Source: Pseudomonas benzenivorans (GTDB taxonomy: Bacteria; Pseudomonadota; Gammaproteobacteria; Pseudomonadales; Pseudomonadaceae). From it: DNA of 64,000 bases. Both the position numbers and the translations under genes were made by a program. The stretch lies in NCBI RefSeq assembly GCF_900100495.1, contig NZ_FNCT01000003.1:1-64000 (forward strand), read 5' to 3'. A model generated the notes under the pieces. It was not told where the DNA came from. It did no database searches and saw nothing but the letters and a program-made list of their open reading frames with translations. Each line of letters begins with the position of its first letter. The first letter of the stretch is position 1. Positions 1 to 5,795 of the stretch are shown here, piece by piece.

Positions 1-73
1 AGATTACAGTTCCGGTGAGTAGGTACCGAATTGCGATCTCGATAGTGGAAATTAGCTTTGTCAATGTATCCAC
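1..73 (-). CDS. partial cassette gene, truncated by window edge
   Basis: An open frame runs on the minus strand from a GTG at 73-71 to the window edge (24 codons seen). It begins MDTLTKLISTIEIA and continues with hydrophobic residues, so it may be a small membrane protein. A good ribosome site (GGAGA, 7 bases before the GTG) and its place directly after the attC core at 88-94 support it as the next gene of the cassette array. Its 3' end and attC lie outside the window, and no function can be given. Confidence 0.5.
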   Translation of the reverse strand, partial: MDTLTKLISTIEIAIRYLLTGTVI

Positions 74-87
74 AGTGCTGTCTCCAC

Positions 88-164
88 ACCTAACGATAGG
101 TTAAGGGGCGGGCTTTAGCCCGTCCCAAGTGAGCGAAGCGAACGGTTTGAACCATTTGTTAGAT
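88..164 (-). repeat. integron attC site 1
   Basis: A 77-base imperfect palindrome. Its outer cores are RYYYAAC-like at 88-94 (acctaac) and GTTAGAT at 158-164. The inner arms are GGTTAAGGGGCGGGC and its partner around a GGGACGGGCTAAAGCCCG-type stem. On the minus strand it reads CTAACA..GTTCAA..CTTAAC..GTTAG, the usual attC direction, so it belongs to the minus-strand gene ending at 159. The gene's TAA stop lies within the core. Confidence 0.92.
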
Positions 165-782
165 GTTTTCTCGATACTTTGGTAGACAGCTGGAGTAACG
201 AGCAATTACTGAAATTATTTCAGACTGGATTCCTTGTCGGCCGGTTAATATGCCGATGCTTTGAAAGGCAAGTAATGATAAACCATTGCTGATTCTGAAT
301 ATCTGGTCAATTAATTGTGGTGGGGCTTCGTTCTTTGTCCAGTGGATCGCGTGAATACCTGAATGTACAAATGAATTTAGAGGTAGCCAAGAGCTTTCTT
401 TAAATTCATTGAGAGAAACTAATAGGTTTGTAAGTTGTGGGATTTTTTTCAGCTCAGCCAGCATTTCGTTAACTTGTGGAATGTTCTTACTGGCCTGCTG
501 GGTTTCATGGTTCAAGTCGGCTGAGAGCTTTTCAACCTGCTGATCAGTTGCACGGTGTAATACCCAGACGCATCGAACAAGTGCCTCAAATTGTGAGCGA
601 AGTGTTGTGCTGGCACCGAGCATGAGTCCTTCCGCACACAGAACACGAACTGCAGCTGCAAATTGCATTGAGCTCACTGCAAGGGTGGCGCTTAGATTTA
701 CCCTTACAGAGTCATCGTAGAGTGGGTGGTCAACAATGTTCGATAGATGTTCGAAAAACTCCTCTGCTCGACGTAAATCCAT
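159..782 (-). CDS. cassette-encoded hypothetical protein (helical, ~207 aa)
   Basis: I do not recognise the family with certainty. The protein is mostly helical and has a conserved-looking stretch 'SFVHSGIHAIHW', with histidines spaced as in some DUF5677/DUF6988-like proteins that recur in integron cassettes. That resemblance is from memory and weak. I place the start at 782, not 803: the upstream ATG is built from the attC core itself and has no ribosome site, while the ATG at 782 has AGGAG ten bases upstream. The stop overlaps attC site 1. The gene is AT-richer than the chromosome to the right, as expected of a mobile cassette. It may be expressed from a distant promoter or be silent. Confidence 0.75.
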   Translation of the reverse strand: MDLRRAEEFFEHLSNIVDHPLYDDSVRVNLSATLAVSSMQFAAAVRVLCAEGLMLGASTTLRSQFEALVRCVWVLHRATDQQVEKLSADLNHETQQASKNIPQVNEMLAELKKIPQLTNLLVSLNEFKESSWLPLNSFVHSGIHAIHWTKNEAPPQLIDQIFRISNGLSLLAFQSIGILTGRQGIQSEIISVIARYSSCLPKYRENI

Positions 783-801
783 GAGGTTATGGCTCCTGTT
801 C

Positions 802-877
802 ATCTAACGTTTGGTTAAGGGGCGGACTTTAGCCCGTCCCAGTGAGCGAAGCGAACGGTTTGAACCGATTGTTATGT
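802..877 (-). repeat. integron attC site 2
   Basis: A 76-base attC with ATCTAAC at 802-808 and GTTATGT at 871-877. It shares the TTGGTTAAGGGGCGG...TTTAGCCCGTCCC arms with the other copies and serves the cassette gene at 872-1561. Middle bases differ slightly from the other copies (ggactttagcc instead of gggctttagcc). Confidence 0.92.
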
Positions 878-1561
878 GCCATGTTGCAGGAGGCCTATAA
901 TTTCAATTTTAAATATGAATGAAAAAATTGCGGCAATGCTTAAAATATAAGGCGCTAGCAAATCAAGGTTTTCTCGATACTTAAAAGTGGCCTCAATTTG
1001 GTGTGCGAGTTCGTGCCATAGTAGAGATAGATAATGGTGAAACTTCCATTTTTCCCCGAAGTCAGTTAGGGATATATATTTTGTGTCCAAGCATGGCTCG
1101 CCAGTTGAATCATAGGCTTTGCTTTCATATGAAATTGATCGTCTAAACAAGCTTCGAACACAGTATTTTGGTTCGGTAATACCTGGTTCGTCGCCAATGT
1201 AAACATCAATAGCTTTCCCCAGCAATCCTTTTGGTTCTGTATCTCCGTAGATGTAATATAAGATTTTATAATTTCTAATTAGCCGCTGGCTCCAATGGTC
1301 GTATAGCTTTGAGTGATAATGCTGGGCGTATGAATAATATCTTATGGTTAAGAAAATTATTGCGGCCAGGAATAGATAGCTAAGTCCAGTGTAGTTTGTA
1401 AATTTTATTTTGAATAAGAATGTGTTTGCTTCTTCAAGAGTTGCGCCAGTTAGATTTATGGCTAGAAATATTATGCAGACCATAATCAAAAGCTTTCGCT
1501 TAGTTTGTAGGCCCTCATCATTATCCATAGAGGCCCGGAAATCGCTCAGCTCATTGTTCAC
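872..1561 (-). CDS. cassette-encoded membrane protein with HExxH motif
   Basis: A 229-residue integral membrane protein of no recognised family. Hydrophobic segments lie at about residues 24-42, 58-76 and 200-222. Between the second and third is a roughly 110-residue soluble part that ends in 'LLWHELAHQIEATF' (about 182-195). This contains a complete HExxH zinc-metallopeptidase signature followed by an acidic residue (IEA). If the motif is real, the protein could be a membrane-anchored metallopeptidase; I infer this from the motif alone. The start is GTG at 1561 with GGTGA upstream; the ATG at residue 12 has no clear ribosome site. The gene is AT-rich, stands alone in its cassette, and its stop overlaps attC site 2. 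Confidence 0.75.
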   Translation of the reverse strand: MNNELSDFRASMDNDEGLQTKRKLLIMVCIIFLAINLTGATLEEANTFLFKIKFTNYTGLSYLFLAAIIFLTIRYYSYAQHYHSKLYDHWSQRLIRNYKILYYIYGDTEPKGLLGKAIDVYIGDEPGITEPKYCVRSLFRRSISYESKAYDSTGEPCLDTKYISLTDFGEKWKFHHYLSLLWHELAHQIEATFKYRENLDLLAPYILSIAAIFSFIFKIEIIGLLQHGT

Positions 1562-1587
1562 AAGGTTTCACCGGATACTGTAGTGGC

Positions 1588-1663
1588 ACATAACGTTTGG
1601 TTAAGGGGCGGGCTTTAGCCCGTCCCAGTGAGCGTAGCGAACGATTTGAACCACTAGTTAGGT
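1588..1663 (-). repeat. integron attC site 3
   Basis: A 76-base attC with ACATAAC at 1588-1594 and GTTAGGT at 1657-1663. It has the same inner stem as the other sites, with one change in the loop region (gagcgtagcg). It closes the two-gene cassette holding the genes at 2071-2442 and 1671-2024. Confidence 0.92.
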
Positions 1664-1670
1664 GCTAGCG

Positions 1671-2024
1671 CTATTTAAACCCAACCAGATTTATGTAAGA
1701 AACTCCCTTTATACCCATTTGGGACTCTGTGTGGGCTGACTCAATGTAAGCATTTTTAACTCCGCACTGGCATATTTTATTGATATTGTTTTTTATTGCA
1801 CCTTCAATGCTGTGGTCGAAGCTAAACGCACTGCTGCCCTCGACAATGCATACTTCTTTGGTCATACCGTTTTCTATGGCCTGACTCTTTGTTTGGTATA
1901 CCATAACCTCGCAGTTTCCACTTTTATAAGTGGCGGCATGGCCGATCATTCTTACCGAGCCAGTCGCGCACCCTGATAGATAGCTGAAGACAATGAAAGC
2001 AGAAAGTGTTTTACGTAGATTCAT
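1671..2024 (-). CDS. cassette-encoded small lipoprotein
   Basis: A 117-residue protein whose N-terminus is a lipoprotein signal: MNLRKTLSAFIVFSYLSGC, with lipobox LSGC and Cys19 as the acylation site. The mature part has four further cysteines, including 'CQCG', and no recognised domain. It is probably anchored to an envelope membrane facing the periplasm. The start at 2024 is chosen because GGAGA sits 6 bases upstream and the signal begins there; the longer frame to 2054 lacks both. The gene lies 46 bases downstream of the membrane-protein gene at 2071-2442 with no attC between, so the two share one cassette and probably one transcript. Confidence 0.8.
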   Translation of the reverse strand: MNLRKTLSAFIVFSYLSGCATGSVRMIGHAATYKSGNCEVMVYQTKSQAIENGMTKEVCIVEGSSAFSFDHSIEGAIKNNINKICQCGVKNAYIESAHTESQMGIKGVSYINLVGFK

Positions 2025-2070
2025 GGTTGTCTCCGCTTTTGTTTGTAAGTACACCTGACAGTGATTATGT

Positions 2071-2442
2071 TTAGTTTGGGGTTAGTTGGATAAGTTTTTT
2101 AACAGCCTTGGGGGTGCACTCCAAGGTGACTGATTTGTCATCCTTGAACTTTACTTCAACCATGTTCTTACTTTCCGAATAAAATGAACCGGCTATGGCT
2201 ATAACAATTGCAATTAAGACGCCTATGATGTTGAGGAACATGCCTAGAACTATGCTTAGCATGATAGCTCCGACTAGAAAGCCGAACACTCCGAACTTCT
2301 TCTCTTTTGACACATTTGCGGATACTGAACGAATTTCTTCTGGGGCATATATACCCTTTGACGCACCTTCTATAACAAGCTTTTGATCGCGGCTAATAAA
2401 GGCAGAACCGCTTACTCCGAAATTTCCGCCAAGTATTTTCAT
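2071..2442 (-). CDS. cassette-encoded membrane protein (first gene of a two-gene cassette)
   Basis: A 123-residue protein with a roughly 50-residue N-terminal soluble part (MKILGGNFGVSGSAFIS...), a strongly hydrophobic hairpin at about residues 50-85 (FGFLVGAIMLSIVLGMF... then ...IVIAIAGSFY) and a short basic tail predicted outside the membrane. No family is recognised. The start at 2442 has GGAGA five bases upstream; the upstream ATG at 2487 is formed by the attC core and has no ribosome site. The gene is followed, without an attC, by the lipoprotein gene at 1671-2024, suggesting the two products act together at the envelope. Confidence 0.75.
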   Translation of the reverse strand: MKILGGNFGVSGSAFISRDQKLVIEGASKGIYAPEEIRSVSANVSKEKKFGVFGFLVGAIMLSIVLGMFLNIIGVLIAIVIAIAGSFYSESKNMVEVKFKDDKSVTLECTPKAVKKLIQLTPN

Positions 2443-2483
2443 TCTTTCTCCGAGACGCCAATCATTTCCAGCAGGTTGATAAA

Positions 2484-2559
2484 ACATGACGTTTGGTTAG
2501 GGGGCGGTCTTTAGCCCGTCCCAGTTAACGAAGCGAAAGGCTTCAACCACTTGTTAGGC
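2484..2559 (-). repeat. integron attC site 4, with altered crossover core
   Basis: A 76-base attC ending in GTTAGGC at 2553-2559. Its other core reads ACATGAC at 2484-2490 (GTCATGT on the cassette strand) where GTTRRRY is expected. The second base of the GTT triplet has changed next to the point where the integrase cuts. Otherwise the arms match the other copies, with some drift (aaggcttcaacc). Confidence 0.88.
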
Positions 2560-2683
2560 TTAATTATGTTATTGCTGTACACGCGTCCAAGGTTGTTCTT
2601 CAGATCGAAGGTGTGGATCATATCAGCGCCTTATGATATTAAAGCGAGTGTCGATTGGCGAACTAAGAATATGCGGAAACGAG

Positions 2684-3028
2684 TTAAACGTGATCGCCAG
2701 GGAAGATAATTGGCACTGAGAATTTGATTCTTGAGTTTGATGAGGATTCACCATGGGATGCTCCTTGGGAGCCAAGCCCAACAGTTCCCAAGAAAACACC
2801 AATTCCCCCTTTTGTATCGGTTGCGCTTGCTTCAGCTAGGGCAATGTCAAACTCAACAGTTGTTACTGGCCTACCATCTTGGTCAGTAATTATTCCAGCT
2901 TCTTTAAGATGACCAAAAACTCGATTGGAGCCGATGGTTGCGCCATGCTTGGTGCCCTCGACTCGAGCTTCCGCAACGCCAGCAACGATTTCTGAAAGTG
3001 CCGTTTGAATAAATTCTTGAAGATTCAT
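2684..3028 (-). CDS. cassette-encoded hypothetical protein, Trypco2-like
   Basis: A 114-residue protein. The N-terminal helix 'NLQEFIQTALSEIVAGVAEAR' is followed by a beta-rich half with a glycine-rich loop (KGGIGVFLGTVGLGSQG) and a final strand 'SRIKFSVPIIFP'. This order resembles trypsin-co-occurring domain 2 (Trypco2), a small family often found near proteases, but that is a resemblance from memory, not a match I could run. The start at 3028 has AGGATGA seven bases upstream and lies just inside the cassette. About 125 non-coding bases separate its stop from attC site 4. Confidence 0.72.
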   Translation of the reverse strand: MNLQEFIQTALSEIVAGVAEARVEGTKHGATIGSNRVFGHLKEAGIITDQDGRPVTTVEFDIALAEASATDTKGGIGVFLGTVGLGSQGASHGESSSNSRIKFSVPIIFPGDHV

Positions 3029-3035
3029 AATTTCA

Positions 3036-3110
3036 TCCTAACGTTTGGTTAAGGGACGGCTTTAGCCGGTCCCAGCGAACGAAGTGAGCGATTTGAACAA
3101 TTTGTTAGAC
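3036..3110 (-). repeat. integron attC site 5
   Basis: A 75-base attC with TCCTAAC at 3036-3042 and GTTAGAC at 3104-3110. The stem is one base shorter (aagggacggctttagccggtccc). It belongs to the cassette gene at 3116-3511. Confidence 0.9.
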
Positions 3111-3115
3111 AACAA

Positions 3116-3511
3116 CTAATCGAATGTGAGCTTTGACTTGATGTTAGAGAGCTCGGCTCTGTCACGACCCTCCGCTTCGGCACGCTCTACGGCTGCACGT
3201 TGGGTTTGCTCTAGATACCCTCGGTAGGCCGCGTTTGTCTCAGCAATGACTTTTTTCAATTCAGGGACGTGATGTTGTTGAAGCTCGTCTGGGACGCAGT
3301 AAATCTCAAGGCGCTTGCCCGATACTGAGGCTCGACGCTTCATCATGTAGAACTGTTGCTGCCATCGGTCATTGAAATACTGAGACCATTCGTATGGTGT
3401 AGATGCAGACAGCGTAAGAACAACATGCATCATATGAGAGTTGGGTTCACTCTTATAGGATTCACTTTCGTTAAGCTCGATGATTTTGATGTCTTCGAAT
3501 TCAATTTCCAC
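3116..3511 (-). CDS. cassette-encoded hypothetical protein (131 aa)
   Basis: The family is not recognised. The N-terminal half is mixed alpha/beta and ends in a basic aromatic stretch (FNDRWQQQFYMMKRR). The C-terminal 45 residues are a long charged helix (YLEQTQRAAVERAEAEGRD), possibly a coiled coil. I choose GTG at 3511 as start because GGAG lies exactly six bases upstream; a TTG four codons earlier would have no ribosome site. The stop lies five bases inside attC site 5. Confidence 0.72.
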   Translation of the reverse strand: MEIEFEDIKIIELNESESYKSEPNSHMMHVVLTLSASTPYEWSQYFNDRWQQQFYMMKRRASVSGKRLEIYCVPDELQQHHVPELKKVIAETNAAYRGYLEQTQRAAVERAEAEGRDRAELSNIKSKLTFD

Positions 3512-3528
3512 TTTAATCTCCAATTGTT

Positions 3529-3604
3529 GTTTAACGTTTGGTTAAGGGGCGGGCTTTAGCCCGTCCCAGCGAACGAAGTGAGCGTTTTGAGTGACTTGTT
3601 AGGC
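3529..3604 (-). repeat. integron attC site 6
   Basis: A 76-base attC with GTTTAAC at 3529-3535 and GTTAGGC at 3598-3604. It belongs to the first cassette, the gene at 3599-4432, whose TAA stop is part of the GTTAGGC core complement. Confidence 0.92.
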
Positions 3605-4432
3605 GCTCCCAATACGTTTCACTACTTGATTCATAGTGTAATGCACGAATTGCGACCCCAGTTCGGTCAACTGGTAAGGTTTTGAATTTTCAAAAGCAGA
3701 CTCCATTGTGCTAGATGAACTGCCTTTGAAATTGCCCTTTGCGGGCGCTTTCTTTACAAACTCACCATGGTAATTTGTTTCTCTATACTGCCTTATAACG
3801 CCGCCGGTACTCAGGTCTCTAATTAGCAACTTGAATAAGTCTGCTTCTGCGCTGTCTTCGCGCGGTATTATGCTGCTTACAGATTGCCATATGCCTAGAC
3901 GAGTGATGCCATTGTTTTGATAAATGGCACGAATGACTTTGAAATGGATTTCATGGTACTGATCAAGCCAGTCATTAAAAAGCCGAACCAGGTCGTCCGG
4001 GCACATATTTGTTGATGCCGAATTGGAAATAAGATTAACAATGTATTCTTTCTTTTCTTTGGTTTCAGCATTATCCCAGCTTTTGAACGCGCGTCGTACT
4101 AGTGAGAGGTACTCTTCTGAGTTTATTCTGTTTTCTAGTTGGTCAGGAACTGTCTCTAGCCGCTCAGTAACCTCGTCTAGAGAGTTCATGAGCTCTTCTA
4201 TTTTGTGCTTGTGTACTTTTAGCCATTCTTGGTAAAGGTCATTAACTTCGTTTTGCTCTGGATCTCCAGAAAACTCTTTCTGCGCCGAAATTATTGGCCC
4301 TACCCAAGGAATTGAACTCATGGCGTTGGCAATTACTTTGTAATATCTTTTCCACTTGCTTCTGTTTTTGATAATTGCAAGATCATAGACAATAAATTCT
4401 TCTGTTCGAATATGCTTATCTTCATTGTCCAT
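3599..4432 (-). CDS. first-cassette protein with hydrophobic segment and possible winged helix (277 aa)
   Basis: Function unknown. Visible parts: a basic N-terminal region; a short glycine/proline hydrophobic segment 'AMSSIPWVGPIISA' at about residues 36-49; a long acidic helical middle (about 60-150) with coiled-coil character; a region around 175-245 that reads like a winged helix (VIRAIYQNNGITRLGI... followed by a wing-like stretch rich in Ser/Gly); and a C-terminal helix. Small hydrophobic segments joined to long helices occur in membrane-targeting abortive-infection proteins, but this is only a comparison of form. The start at 4432 has GGAGA seven bases upstream; the longer frame back to 4570 would run through the attI-like site and has no ribosome site. 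It is the cassette closest to the presumed attachment site and so the best placed for expression. Confidence 0.75.
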   Translation of the reverse strand: MDNEDKHIRTEEFIVYDLAIIKNRSKWKRYYKVIANAMSSIPWVGPIISAQKEFSGDPEQNEVNDLYQEWLKVHKHKIEELMNSLDEVTERLETVPDQLENRINSEEYLSLVRRAFKSWDNAETKEKKEYIVNLISNSASTNMCPDDLVRLFNDWLDQYHEIHFKVIRAIYQNNGITRLGIWQSVSSIIPREDSAEADLFKLLIRDLSTGGVIRQYRETNYHGEFVKKAPAKGNFKGSSSSTMESAFENSKPYQLTELGSQFVHYTMNQVVKRIGSA

Positions 4433-4449
4433 GTCGAGTCTCCGGTTGT

Positions 4450-4468
4450 GCCTAACTACTATTAGGCG
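4450..4468 (-). other. candidate attI-like integron attachment site
   Basis: GTTAGGC (minus strand, 4450-4456) faces an inverted partner GCCTAAT at 4461-4467 with a four-base spacer. This matches the simple-site layout of attI (for example the CCTAAA..GTTAG pair in attI1) more closely than the L'/R' half of an attC. The usual cassette start (core, then ribosome site, then ATG at 4432) follows. To the right lie repeated gCGAC/GTCGc motifs (4467-4590) that might be extra binding sites. No integrase gene or recognisable fragment is present on either strand up to 5060. Confidence 0.5.
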
Positions 4469-4763
4469 ACACGCCATGTCGCGTTTAAGAGCGACATCGT
4501 GTCGTATAACGTTCCTTGTCGCCTCGTAAGTCCTTGTCTGGCCTCGACGTTGTCGTGGCAAACGCGACAAGGTTCGGAGGGAAACGCGACAGGGGTGGCG
4601 GCAAGCCCTGTGCCTTCTGGATGCGTGAAAGCAATAGGCCGACGCTACCCATTTGCCATCACTGTGTCCACAGTCCGTTATCGTCCGAGTTGTGCCGGCC
4701 GCCGGGCTTGCCCATCGTTCCTCGCCGGGCTAGAGTGCGCCGGTCGCGGTCAATCCCGTGACC

Positions 4764-4978
4764 GGGTGTGGTAACCCGTTTTCAACCAGGGCGCGGAAGC
4801 GCCATAGCTGTGTAGCAGGCGCTTTTTTTGTGTCTGGCTACCGCATTTCTATGGTGGGCCGTGCAAGGCAGGCTTCGGCCTGGCCGGTGTCCTTGGTTGC
4901 CGGTTTACCACCCTTGTACGGTCCGCCTCCATTCGTGTGGTAACGAATGGCAGCGGCTCCTTAAATGAACCAAGGAGC
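4764..4978 (+). ncRNA. structured leader resembling C4-type antisense regulation
   Basis: The 10-mer GTGTGGTAAC occurs twice (4766-4775 and 4935-4944) and its complement TTACCAC once between them (4905-4911), so the middle segment could pair with either copy. The second copy sits in the loop of a seven-base-pair hairpin (CCATTCG/CGAATGG, 4929-4950). Another hairpin, GCTCCTT/AAGGAGC (about 4956-4978), follows. A terminator-like stem separates the first copy from the rest. The arrangement recalls phage-type C4 RNA, and similar leaders precede small gene pairs in other pseudomonads; the assignment is inference. Confidence 0.4.
4796..4829 (+). terminator. rho-independent terminator inside the leader
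   Basis: The stem AAGCGCC (4797-4803) pairs with GGCGCTT (4818-4824) and is followed by a run of T (to 4829). A competing small hairpin GGCGC-GGAA-GCGCC lies at 4790-4803. It would end a short upstream RNA before the small genes at 5067. Confidence 0.6.
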
Positions 4979-5066
4979 ATAAGGAAAATGCGCTATCCAC
5001 CTTTTACCCAAGGGCTCCACCTTGGGCAGTTCGTCTTGTCGTTTACCTCCGCCCTGGAGGTGCGCC

Positions 5067-5342
5067 ATGACTAGATCCAACCCCGCTGTAATCCCCTTCC
5101 CGAAACGCTTCGAACCGCTCGACTGCCTGGATGGCCCTGTCTGCCATTTCCAGGCGGCGGCCGAGGTGCGGGTGGCGATGTTGCACAAGTTGTTCTCCAT
5201 CCTGGCCCGCGCGGAGGTAACCACCTCCACCGCAAAGGATTTGCATGAGCTTTGCCAGGGTGCCCGCGAGTTGCTTAACGACGTGGTGGTGCTGTACCGC
5301 AGTTCGCTGGCGCAGGCAGGGGGGAGGGCCGCCGATGAATAA
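5067..5342 (+). CDS. small hypothetical protein, DUF3077-like
   Basis: A 91-residue protein (MTRSNPAVIPFPKRFE...) with an N-terminal tail and two predicted helices, the second reading 'LHELCQGARELLNDVVVLY'. The size and helix pattern recall the DUF3077-type small proteins that occur in many copies in Pseudomonas, but the match is from memory. The start at 5067 has GGAGGT seven bases upstream. It overlaps the next gene by eight bases (ATGAATAA), so translation is probably coupled. The structured leader at 4764-4978 lies in its presumed 5' untranslated region. Confidence 0.65.
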   Translation: MTRSNPAVIPFPKRFEPLDCLDGPVCHFQAAAEVRVAMLHKLFSILARAEVTTSTAKDLHELCQGARELLNDVVVLYRSSLAQAGGRAADE

Positions 5343-5631
5343 GCCCAGCACCAGCTACCTGCCGACCCACGACGGCCACCGCGGCGCGATCATCAAGTGG
5401 CCGGTGAATTGTCACCAGGCCTTCGACAAGGGCGTGGCCAGCGCCCAAACCTGGCTGAGCAACGACAACACCGGCTGGCTGTGGGCCAACCTGATTCTCG
5501 AGCGCGACGCCTTGCCCCCAGGGGCGCAGCGCCGGGCCTTCGAGATCGGTTTTCTCAGCCGCGTGCATCAGCGCTTGTGCTCGCCCTACGGCGGCAATCA
5601 CCAGGCCAGGAAGACCTGTTTGAAGCTTTGA
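5335..5631 (+). CDS. small QslA-like protein (LasR-antiactivator family)
   Basis: A 98-residue protein. Its core 'HQAFDKGVASAQTWL', 'GWLWANL' and 'FEIGFLSRVHQRL' match what I remember of the family annotated in pseudomonads as LasR-specific antiactivator QslA-like. In P. aeruginosa QslA binds the quorum-sensing regulator LasR and keeps it off DNA. No LasR/LuxR gene is in this window, so the partner here is unknown and the name only denotes family. The start at 5335 follows GGGGGGAGGG and overlaps the stop of the preceding gene. The last ~12 residues are irregular and may be strain-specific. Confidence 0.6.
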   Translation: MNKPSTSYLPTHDGHRGAIIKWPVNCHQAFDKGVASAQTWLSNDNTGWLWANLILERDALPPGAQRRAFEIGFLSRVHQRLCSPYGGNHQARKTCLKL

Positions 5632-5639
5632 ACGGGTCG

Positions 5640-5676
5640 GCGACCGCGGCGGGCTGTCACTGCGCGCCGCGGTCGC
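5640..5676. repeat. 12-bp perfect inverted repeat between convergent genes
   Basis: GCGACCGCGGCG (5640-5651) and its exact complement at 5665-5676 flank a 13-base loop, between the ends of the QslA-like gene and otsA. The right arm runs into GCCCCTACGAG, typical of Pseudomonas REP-like sequences. It has no T-tract. It may be a bidirectional terminator or a REP copy. Confidence 0.6.
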
Positions 5677-5795
5677 CCCTACGAGCCGGAGTCATCGAAA
5701 CGGTAATTCTGAGACAGCTCACTAGCCCTGGCGTAACCGATCAGCAGATTGGTCGTGTCCGGCAAATCCCACTGGATTGGCCTTCCCGGCGCTGC

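Noticed and set aside
88..3604. The repeated ~76-base blocks as a CRISPR array
   Set aside because: The repeats are long imperfect palindromes separated by 400-1000 bases that hold genes, and the ends fit attC cores. No cas genes present.
4499..4943. Plus-strand frames where an integron integrase would be expected
   Set aside because: None contains integrase motifs (no RHRY residues, no intI-type patch), and they cover the terminator and leader hairpins. I treat the region as non-coding.
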